A stretch of 11,896 nucleotides of DNA from positions 1 to 11,896 of the forward strand of contig JAEMQC010000118.1 of NCBI GenBank assembly GCA_022758985.1, in the 5' to 3' direction. Below are positions 5,808-11,896 of this stretch, piece by piece; position 1 is the stretch's first letter; every line of letters starts with the position of its first letter. This DNA is from Campylobacteraceae bacterium (GTDB lineage Bacteria > Campylobacterota > Campylobacteria > Campylobacterales > UBA6016). Position numbers and translations under genes: made by a program. Below the pieces are notes generated by a model. That model had not been told where the DNA came from. It did no database searches and worked only from the letters and a program-made list of their open reading frames with translations.

Positions 5808-7094
5808 TTATACTTTCATTATTGATTTTTTGATTCCGTCAAATAGCTTATCTATCTCATCGTTGTTTATGGTTAGAGGCGGCATTATGTATACGGTATT
5901 TCCTAACGGTCTTATGAATATTCCGTGTTTTAACCCTTCTTTGAATATCTCCAGACTCGGACGTTCAAGCGTGGTATCTACTTCAAACGCCGCAATCATA
6001 CCGGTTTGTCTGATATTCTTTATTTTTGCGTTCTCTTTTAATTCCGATAAGCGCTTTGTTATCTTGCCTATTTTTGGCTGCAGATTTTGAATGATATCTT
6101 CTTGCTCGAATATATCCATAACCGCATTCGCCGCAGCGCACGCTAGCGCATTTCCGCTATATGAGTGGGAGTGCAAAAAGGCTTTTTCCACCTTCTCGTC
6201 ATAAAACGCAGAATATATCTCTTCGCTGCACATCGTTACGGAGAGCGGCATATAGCCGCCAGTAATTCCTTTTGAGAGACACATTATGTCGGCTCTTATT
6301 CCGGCTTGTTCGTGAGCAAAGAAGGTTCCGGTGCGTCCGAACCCCACGGCTATTTCGTCAAGTATCAGATGTACGCCGTGTTTGTCGCAAATCTCTCTTA
6401 GTTTTGTAAGAAAAGATGGAGAGTGCATACGCATATATCCGGCGCATTGAACAAGCGGCTCTATGATAACGGCGCATACTCTGCCTTCAAGTCTTGCCAG
6501 AGTTTTATCTAGTTCGTTTGCAGCTCTCTCAGACTCTTCGCTGCTTTTGTCTTTTGGGGAGGGCGTTATTACCGTTTTTAGCAGAAGTTCTTCGTACGTC
6601 TTTTTGTATAGCGCCACGTCGCCGACGCTAAGAGCGCCCAGCGTCTCTCCGTGGTACGAGTTTTCGAACGCCACGAACAGCTCTCTTGTTTGGCCTATAT
6701 TTTTGAAGTATTGAAAGCTAAGTTTCAAGGCGGCCTCTATGGCGCTTGAGCCGTTATCCGCAAAAAATACCCTGCTTAAAGCGCCATTACATTTTTTTAC
6801 GAGTTTCTTTGCCAGCTCTACCATCGGACGATGCGTAAAATTGGCTGTCATAACGTGTGCAAAGTTGTCTAGCTGGGCTTTTACGGCGTTATTTATCTTT
6901 TCGTTAGAGTGCCCCAGATTGTTTACCCACCAAGACGATATGCCGTCTATATAAGAATTGCCGTTAAAGTCGAAAAGAAAGACGCCGCATGCTTTTTTGA
7001 TCGGGATAATCGGCGTCTTCTCAAAATCTTTCATCTGCATACAAGGATGCCAAACTAAAGAGAGATCATCTTTTGCGAGAGTATTAAAATCCAT
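5808..7094 (-). CDS. bioA: Adenosylmethionine-8-amino-7-oxononanoate aminotransferase
   Basis: BioA is a PLP enzyme of biotin synthesis. It moves an amino group from S-adenosylmethionine to KAPA (7-keto-8-aminopelargonate), giving diaminopelargonate. The 428-residue length matches the family. Visible features: VWHPCMQMKD near 14-23, ISSWWVNNLGH near 53-63, FADNGSSAIEAALK (PLP phosphate region), NSYHGETLGALSVGD, LILDEIAVGFGRTG with the cofactor-binding Asp, and LSKGITGG with the Schiff-base lysine K275, next to E. coli K274. HSHSYSGNALACAAA follows. It leads the minus-strand run bioA-rsmH-ftsL. No biotin repressor operator was seen upstream. As I recall, C. jejuni keeps bioA with other biotin genes elsewhere, so this position would be a rearrangement. 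Confidence 0.95.
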   Translation of the reverse strand: MDFNTLAKDDLSLVWHPCMQMKDFEKTPIIPIKKACGVFLFDFNGNSYIDGISSWWVNNLGHSNEKINNAVKAQLDNFAHVMTANFTHRPMVELAKKLVKKCNGALSRVFFADNGSSAIEAALKLSFQYFKNIGQTRELFVAFENSYHGETLGALSVGDVALYKKTYEELLLKTVITPSPKDKSSEESERAANELDKTLARLEGRVCAVIIEPLVQCAGYMRMHSPSFLTKLREICDKHGVHLILDEIAVGFGRTGTFFAHEQAGIRADIMCLSKGITGGYMPLSVTMCSEEIYSAFYDEKVEKAFLHSHSYSGNALACAAANAVMDIFEQEDIIQNLQPKIGKITKRLSELKENAKIKNIRQTGMIAAFEVDTTLERPSLEIFKEGLKHGIFIRPLGNTVYIMPPLTINNDEIDKLFDGIKKSIMKV

Positions 7095-7174
7095 ATAGCA
7101 AGAGGCCTTTTTTACCGAATTTTAATACTTATCTTTATAAAATCAGATTAACTTTAATAGCCAAGGCAATTTAT
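7095..7174. promoter_or_regulatory. Compact divergent promoter region for bioA and ppiD-ftsAZ
   Basis: Only 80 bases separate the two starts. The palindrome TTTATAAA (7134-7141) holds a TATAAA on each strand, so one site could serve as -10 box in both directions. Leaders would be about 30-35 bases each way. The plus gene has AAGG nine bases before its ATG. The region is A/T-rich, and no -35 box or operator stands out. Confidence 0.4.
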
Positions 7175-8659
7175 ATGATCACATGGATGCAAAAGCATCG
7201 AAAATATCTCGTTGTAACAATTTGGGTTTCAACAATAGCGTTCGTGGGCGCCGGTTTTGTCGGATGGGGAAGCTACGATTACGGCTCTATGGCCGGCAAA
7301 GTGGCAAAAGTCGGAAATGTAGAAATAAGTAAGGAAGATTATCAAACTCTTTACGGAAATATTTACAATTATTACTCAAAAATGAGCGGAGGAAGGCTCG
7401 ACGAGCAGACCGCAAAAGCTCTAAATCTTCAAAATATGGCAGTTCAGACGCTAGTTAGTCAAGCCCTTTTGCAAAATTTTGCAAACGAGCTAGAGCTTCG
7501 CGTAACTGACGAAGAGGTGGCAAACAAGATAGCCTCTATGGAGCCTTTTCAAAAAAGCGGAAAGTTTGACAAAGAGAGTTATACGCTGGCGCTTAAAAAC
7601 GTAGGTATGACGCCTAGGGATTTTGAAAACCAACTTAAAAAAGAGCTTCTAATAGAAAAAGCATACACGGTTCTACAGCCGTCCGTCGGGCAAGAGGAGC
7701 TTGCGGCCATATCTACCGCTGCGCTCTCAAAAGATAGGGTCGGTATAAAAATAATCGATGCCGCAAATTTTGTAAAACCTGCCTCAGAGAGCGACATAAA
7801 AGCTTTTTGGGAGAAAAACAAAGCCAAATTCAAAAGCGAACCGCAGTTTGACATAGAGAGCATAGAGGTGCCTTCCGCAAATATCGTAGTTTCCGAAGAA
7901 GATCTAAAAAGAGAGTATGCCGAAAACGGTTCGGCATACTACAAGGACGGCAAGAAGATTTCTTTTGACGAAGCAAAGTCGCTTGTAATAAAAAACGCCA
8001 AAATAAAAGCCGCAAAAAAGGATGCCCTAAAAAAATATGTAGAGCTTAAAGAGGGTAGACTGAAAGGCAAACAGATTGGCAATCTTAGGCTCTCAAGCGC
8101 TCCGATTCCAAATGAAATAAAGGCGGAACTCTCGAAAGTAAAAGAGCCTACGACTCTAAAACCGATTTTATTGGGTGACAATTTTGTGGTACTGAAAGTA
8201 ACAAAATTCTCTCCGTCAAGAGAGATGGGCTACGAAGAGGCAAAGCCTATAGCCAAAATGGCAGTCGAGAGGGAAAATGCGCTAAAAGCTATGAAGGAGG
8301 AAGCGGCAAAGCTGCTAAAAACTGGGTTTGACACTAGCGACGCAGGGTTTTTGTCAAAAAATACCAAAAACGTTATCGCCGGTCTAAACGAGCAGGAAGC
8401 GGCACAAACGGCAGCTTCTATATTTGAGTCCAAAGAGCCTATCGGTGCGGTATATTTGCCGAGCAAGGTCGTGCTTTTTAAAGTTTTGGAACAAAAATTG
8501 CTCCAAAAAGAGGAAGCGGACAAAGAGGCGCAAGCGTTCTCTAAGCTGATACTAGGGGCGAAAGCCTCTCTTGTTAATCAAAATGTGCTAGAATACTTGA
8601 AGAACAAGTATGAGATAAAACTCTATATGCGCCAAGACGGCGAAAATGCCAAGAAGTAA
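7175..8659 (+). CDS. ppiD: PpiD/SurA-like membrane-anchored periplasmic chaperone
   Basis: The 494-residue protein starts with a short cytoplasmic tail and one membrane anchor (about 12-32), as in PpiD, and so faces the periplasm. Residues about 38-180 form the SurA/PpiD N-terminal chaperone domain: VAKVGNVEISKEDYQTLY, then ALNLQNMAVQTLVSQALLQN, LRVTDEEVANKIASMEPFQKSGKFDKE and GMTPRDFENQLKKELL. A split region with weak PpiC resemblance follows (about 215-350); a clear parvulin active-site pattern is not visible, so isomerase activity is doubtful. It probably helps fold proteins leaving the Sec translocon. The gene ends 10 bases before ftsA. I recall the same neighbour ahead of ftsA in C. jejuni (Cj0694). 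Confidence 0.85.
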   Translation: MITWMQKHRKYLVVTIWVSTIAFVGAGFVGWGSYDYGSMAGKVAKVGNVEISKEDYQTLYGNIYNYYSKMSGGRLDEQTAKALNLQNMAVQTLVSQALLQNFANELELRVTDEEVANKIASMEPFQKSGKFDKESYTLALKNVGMTPRDFENQLKKELLIEKAYTVLQPSVGQEELAAISTAALSKDRVGIKIIDAANFVKPASESDIKAFWEKNKAKFKSEPQFDIESIEVPSANIVVSEEDLKREYAENGSAYYKDGKKISFDEAKSLVIKNAKIKAAKKDALKKYVELKEGRLKGKQIGNLRLSSAPIPNEIKAELSKVKEPTTLKPILLGDNFVVLKVTKFSPSREMGYEEAKPIAKMAVERENALKAMKEEAAKLLKTGFDTSDAGFLSKNTKNVIAGLNEQEAAQTAASIFESKEPIGAVYLPSKVVLFKVLEQKLLQKEEADKEAQAFSKLILGAKASLVNQNVLEYLKNKYEIKLYMRQDGENAKK

Positions 8660-8669
8660 TTAGGTAAAA

Positions 8670-10103
8670 ATGGACAATCAGACAAAGCTAGACTTTTCTA
8701 AGCCGATTTTAGCTATAGATATCGGCTCTACAAAAACATGTGCGCTTATTGCGGAGATAAGAGCCGGGGAGCCTCACATAACAGGCACCGGTATCTCAAA
8801 ATCAAACGGTCTTAAAAAGGGCGCCATAACAAATATCGAACTTGCATCCAAATCTATAAAAAGCGCAGTATCCGATGCGAAAAGAATAGCCGGGGTTGAT
8901 TTTGGCGAAGCCGTAGTTTCGATATCTGGAGCTTATACTAAAAGCATAAATTCTCACGGCATAGTAAACGTGCCAAGCGGAGAGATAACCCTAAAAGAGA
9001 TAAATAGAGCCATACAAACAGCTCTTTATAATGCGAACATCCCTTCCGAGTATGAGACAATCCATGTGCTGCCTTATGACTTCAAGGTAGATGAGCAAGA
9101 TTTTATAGAAGATCCTATCGATATGAGTGGAAATAGGCTTGAAGTTAGCGTGCATATCGTTACGGTTCAAAAATCAAGCCTTGAAAACCTAAGAAAAGCT
9201 GTAAAGCTTGCCGGCCTTGAAATATCTAATATAGTGCTTAGCGCATACGCTTCGTCAATAGCGGTATTAAATCAAGACGAAAAAGAGCTTGGCGTAGCCG
9301 TGATAGATATAGGCGGCGCTACGAGCAATCTAGCCATACATCTTGGTAACGCTATCAGATATAACGACTTTTTGGCCGTAGGTTCAAACCACATAACAAA
9401 CGACCTCTCTATGGCGCTGCACACACCTATTAGAGATGCGGAGGCGGTAAAGCTTGAGTACGGCTCCTTGCATTCTGGCTCCAACGCAATTATAGAGCTT
9501 CCGACGGTCGGAAATGAGTCTGAGAGACAAGAAGTTTCGCTTGAGATAGTATCTAGCGTTATATATGCAAGAGCGGAAGAGACGCTTATGATACTTGCAA
9601 AATCGCTTGAAAAGAGTGGTTTTAAAAACCAAATAGGCGCTGGCGTAGTGTTTACTGGCGGCATGACTAAGCTCGAGGGGCTAAGGGATTTGGCGGTTAG
9701 TATATTTGACAATATGCCTGTCAGATTTGCAAAGCCAAAAGATATGGACGGTCTTTTTGAAAATCTAAAAGACCCGTCTTGCTCTACGGTTATAGGTCTA
9801 GTGCTGTATGCATCCGGCAAAAATGCCCTTTATGAAATAGACTCTGCAAAGAGGCTAAGGCTTAAAGAGTATTTTACTTCTGCAGCAGTTGCTCCCGAGA
9901 AGCTAAAAGAGGAGAGTGACAAAGTGTCTCTAGCTTTTGAGCAGCCAAAACAGTATAAGGCTCCAGAGAAGACGCTAAAAGATGGCGGCTCCAAAGAGGC
10001 CAACAAAAAACTCCTAGAGCATATCGATCTGCCCGAAAGAAAAGGCGGCGGCGTGCGGGCTTACTTTGTAAGATTTTGGAGATGGGCTACCCAATTATTT
10101 TAA
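8670..10103 (+). CDS. ftsA: Cell division protein FtsA
   Basis: FtsA is an actin-fold ATPase that tethers FtsZ to the inner membrane and recruits later division proteins. The 477-residue protein shows phosphate-1 ILAIDIGSTKTCALIAEI (13-30), the 1C domain after VVSISGAY, phosphate-2 VAVIDIGGATSNLAIH (near 210-225), and the adenosine motif GVVFTGGMTKLEGL (near 327-340). A flexible Lys/Glu/Pro-rich linker of about 70 residues leads to a C-terminal amphipathic helix VRAYFVRFWRWATQLF, the membrane-targeting sequence. The ribosome site is TTAGG, close before ATG. ftsZ starts 19 bases after its stop. Confidence 0.97.
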   Translation: MDNQTKLDFSKPILAIDIGSTKTCALIAEIRAGEPHITGTGISKSNGLKKGAITNIELASKSIKSAVSDAKRIAGVDFGEAVVSISGAYTKSINSHGIVNVPSGEITLKEINRAIQTALYNANIPSEYETIHVLPYDFKVDEQDFIEDPIDMSGNRLEVSVHIVTVQKSSLENLRKAVKLAGLEISNIVLSAYASSIAVLNQDEKELGVAVIDIGGATSNLAIHLGNAIRYNDFLAVGSNHITNDLSMALHTPIRDAEAVKLEYGSLHSGSNAIIELPTVGNESERQEVSLEIVSSVIYARAEETLMILAKSLEKSGFKNQIGAGVVFTGGMTKLEGLRDLAVSIFDNMPVRFAKPKDMDGLFENLKDPSCSTVIGLVLYASGKNALYEIDSAKRLRLKEYFTSAAVAPEKLKEESDKVSLAFEQPKQYKAPEKTLKDGGSKEANKKLLEHIDLPERKGGGVRAYFVRFWRWATQLF

Positions 10104-10122
10104 ATTTAGCCAAGGAAGATAG

Positions 10123-11259
10123 ATGAACGATCTGTTTCAAGTCGAAGAACTAAAAACAAAAGCTGGTGCGAAAATTAAGGTTATAGGCGTGGGCGGCGGC
10201 GGCTGCAACATGATAAACCACATGATAAGCGAGAACGTCGGCGGCATAGAGCTTGTGGTTGCAAATACCGATGCACAAGCGCTTGACGGATCTTTGGCTC
10301 CTACAAAAATTCAGCTTGGAGCAAAACTGACAAGAGGGCTTGGCGCCGGCATGAAGCCGGAAGTAGGTAGGAGCGCTGCAGAAGAGAGCTATCAAGAGAT
10401 TAAATCTACGCTTGAGGGTGCGGATATGGTGTTTGTTGCCGCAGGACTTGGGGGCGGTACAGGCACTGGGGCTGCCGAAGTTGTAGCGGCAGCGGCCAAA
10501 GAGGTTGGTGCCTTAACCGTTGCAGTAGTTACAAAACCGTTCATATTTGAAGGTCAGAAAAGAAGAAAATTCGCCGATGAAGGGCTGGTCGGCATAAAAA
10601 AAGTGTGCGACTCTATCGTAGTAATTCCAAACGATAAGCTGCTCGCAATCGTCGATAAAAATATGGGTATCAAAGATAGTTTCAGAATCGTAGACAATGT
10701 ACTCTCTAGAGCGGTAACGGGCATAAGCGGCGTAATCCTAAAGCATGGCGATAACGACATCAATCTCGACTTTGCCGACCTTAAAACAGTTATGAGTCAC
10801 AAAGGTACAGCTCTAATGGGCGTTGGCGAGGCTAGTGGAAACGACGCTGCATATCAGGCTATGAAAAATGCGATAGAGTCCCCTCTGTTTGACAATATCT
10901 CTATTAGCGGCGCTATGGGTGTGCTTGTGCACGTAAATATGCATCCTAACTATCCGCTTGTACAAATTCAGCAAGCGATGTCTATAGTGTATGAGAGCGC
11001 AGATCAGGATGCCGACGTAATATTCGGTACGACAACCGACGAAAATCTTGATATCGATAGAGTCGTGATAACTATCGTAGCTACTGGTTTTGAAAAAGAG
11101 GCGGCAAACAGCTACGCTATCAAGCAAGCCGACAAAGAAGCGGTTGCTCAAGAAAAAGTACAGGTAAGAAATATAAGAAAAATAAGCGGCGGGTACGACA
11201 TTACTTTTGATGAGGACGAACTACAAGTTCCGACATATCTTAGACGTCAAATGGACTAA
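10123..11259 (+). CDS. ftsZ: Cell division protein FtsZ
   Basis: FtsZ is the tubulin-like GTPase that forms the division ring. The 378-residue protein has the nucleotide-binding VIGVGGGGCNMINHM (20-34), NTDAQAL near 48-54, the tubulin signature GGGTGTG (110-116), and the T7 synergy loop NLDFAD (214-219), which completes the GTPase site of the next subunit. The linker is short. The C-terminal peptide VPTYLRRQMD is the conserved FtsA-binding tail. AAGGAAG lies a few bases before the ATG, and the spacing to ftsA indicates one operon. Confidence 0.99.
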   Translation: MNDLFQVEELKTKAGAKIKVIGVGGGGCNMINHMISENVGGIELVVANTDAQALDGSLAPTKIQLGAKLTRGLGAGMKPEVGRSAAEESYQEIKSTLEGADMVFVAAGLGGGTGTGAAEVVAAAAKEVGALTVAVVTKPFIFEGQKRRKFADEGLVGIKKVCDSIVVIPNDKLLAIVDKNMGIKDSFRIVDNVLSRAVTGISGVILKHGDNDINLDFADLKTVMSHKGTALMGVGEASGNDAAYQAMKNAIESPLFDNISISGAMGVLVHVNMHPNYPLVQIQQAMSIVYESADQDADVIFGTTTDENLDIDRVVITIVATGFEKEAANSYAIKQADKEAVAQEKVQVRNIRKISGGYDITFDEDELQVPTYLRRQMD

Positions 11260-11280
11260 CCGCATAAAAAAAGGGTTTTC

Positions 11281-11896
11281 TTGAAAGTAATACTCGATGA
11301 TGCGATGGAGCAAGATTTTTCCGATAAAAAGATTATTCTTTTTGAGGAGAGCCAAGCTTTTGGGAAGGCTATAGCGGCGAAGATATATAAAAATTTAGGC
11401 TGCAGCGTAGAAACTACCGCAGACATTGAGTATTTCAAAAAAGCAATAGATAAAAACGATGCTTTCTTCATCTCTATAATCGACTACGAGCTCTGTGGTC
11501 GCAGTAACGATGCGATGGAATATGCGCTCTCGAAGCGGATACCTGTTATTGTGATGGCTTCAAACTTCGATGATGACATTAGAGACCAGCTCCTCTCCAA
11601 AGAGATAGTGGACTATGTGCTCAAAAGAAGTATAGAGGATACAAACTATCTCGTTAATCTAATCAGGCAATTAGCCAGGAATAGCGAGACCGAAGTATTG
11701 ATAGTCGAAGACTCTTCCGTATATAGAAAAAGTATTACCTCGATACTTCAAAATCAGCTTTTTAAAATATATGAGGCAAAAGACGGCGAAGAAGCCCTAG
11801 AATTGATGGCAAAACATCCGGATATTAAGCTTGTGTTGACCGATTATTTTATGCCTCGAATGGATGGTTTTGAGCTTGTTACTAGGCTCAGAAAGA
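11281..11896 (+). CDS. Tandem-receiver response regulator, N-terminal part, cut by the right edge
   Basis: The frame is open from a TTG at 11281 to the edge (205 codons). Two receiver domains follow one another. The first (about 17-125) has the phosphoacceptor D68 in IIDYEL, PVIVMAS and DYVLKR with the conserved Lys, but its acidic pair is E22-E23 instead of the usual Asp-containing pair. The second (about 138 onward) has VLIVEDS with E143-D144 and LVLTDYFMPRMDGFEL with phosphoacceptor D188. Start choice: AAAGGG lies a few bases before TTG, while the next ATG (codon 9) has no ribosome site. The gene follows ftsZ by 21 bases and is probably co-transcribed. In Campylobacter, two receivers followed by a GGDEF domain are known for the bile-resistance regulator CbrR; this may be a relative, but the output domain is outside the window. 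Confidence 0.85.
   Translation, partial: MKVILDDAMEQDFSDKKIILFEESQAFGKAIAAKIYKNLGCSVETTADIEYFKKAIDKNDAFFISIIDYELCGRSNDAMEYALSKRIPVIVMASNFDDDIRDQLLSKEIVDYVLKRSIEDTNYLVNLIRQLARNSETEVLIVEDSSVYRKSITSILQNQLFKIYEAKDGEEALELMAKHPDIKLVLTDYFMPRMDGFELVTRLRK

Noticed and set aside
7095..7174. Biotin repressor operator before bioA
   Set aside because: A short ACC/GGT-containing stretch is present, but no dyad resembling TTGTAAACC with its spaced inverse was found.
9272..9820. 182-codon minus-strand frame inside ftsA
   Set aside because: Shadow of a highly conserved gene; composition follows the reverse complement of ftsA codons.
11257..11283. Read-through fusion of FtsZ with the response regulator
   Set aside because: Both are in the same frame with one TAA and seven codons between them, but the FtsZ tail is complete and a ribosome site precedes the TTG, so separate translation is simpler.

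Overview
The window looks like the chromosome of a Campylobacterota (epsilonproteobacterial) species, most likely a Campylobacter of the higher-GC oral or gut group rather than C. jejuni. This rests on two gene-order blocks that I recall from Campylobacter genomes. One is yggT followed by an slt-type lytic transglycosylase. The other is an ftsL-like gene and rsmH on one strand, divergent from a ppiD-like gene, ftsA and ftsZ on the other. Codon usage is A/T-rich but not extreme. The species call is inference, since no rRNA gene is present. Coding density is high, and no stretch over 300 bases lacks a gene.

Left part, 1-3263, all minus strand. In transcription order: a short NifQ-like protein (3263-2934), NifA, the sigma-54-dependent activator of nitrogen fixation genes (2852-1300), a YggT-family membrane protein (1240-944), and the N-terminal 320 codons of a periplasmic lytic transglycosylase that runs off the left edge. 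nifA is broken by a one-base frameshift at an A6 run, followed at once by a TAG stop. Adding one A restores a 517-residue NifA with every expected motif. A nifQ-nifA pair next to cell-wall genes is the accessory element of this window.

Middle, 3264-4601. A small secreted protein of unknown function (3365-3607, plus strand) is divergent from nifQ. It faces a two-gene minus-strand operon of a 73-residue unknown protein and a periplasmic YceI-family protein. A perfect 20-bp palindrome between the convergent genes probably ends transcription from both sides.

Right part, 4602-11896. A tight minus-strand run holds bioA (biotin synthesis), rsmH (16S rRNA methyltransferase) and an ftsL-like gene. 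From a compact divergent promoter region the plus strand carries a ppiD-like membrane chaperone, ftsA, ftsZ, and a tandem-receiver response regulator cut by the right edge. ftsA and ftsZ encode the core of the division ring, FtsL would belong to the same machine, and PpiD/YceI/Slt act in the envelope. The response regulator 21 bases behind ftsZ is likely co-transcribed with it.

No tRNA, rRNA, CRISPR array, insertion sequence or phage gene was seen.
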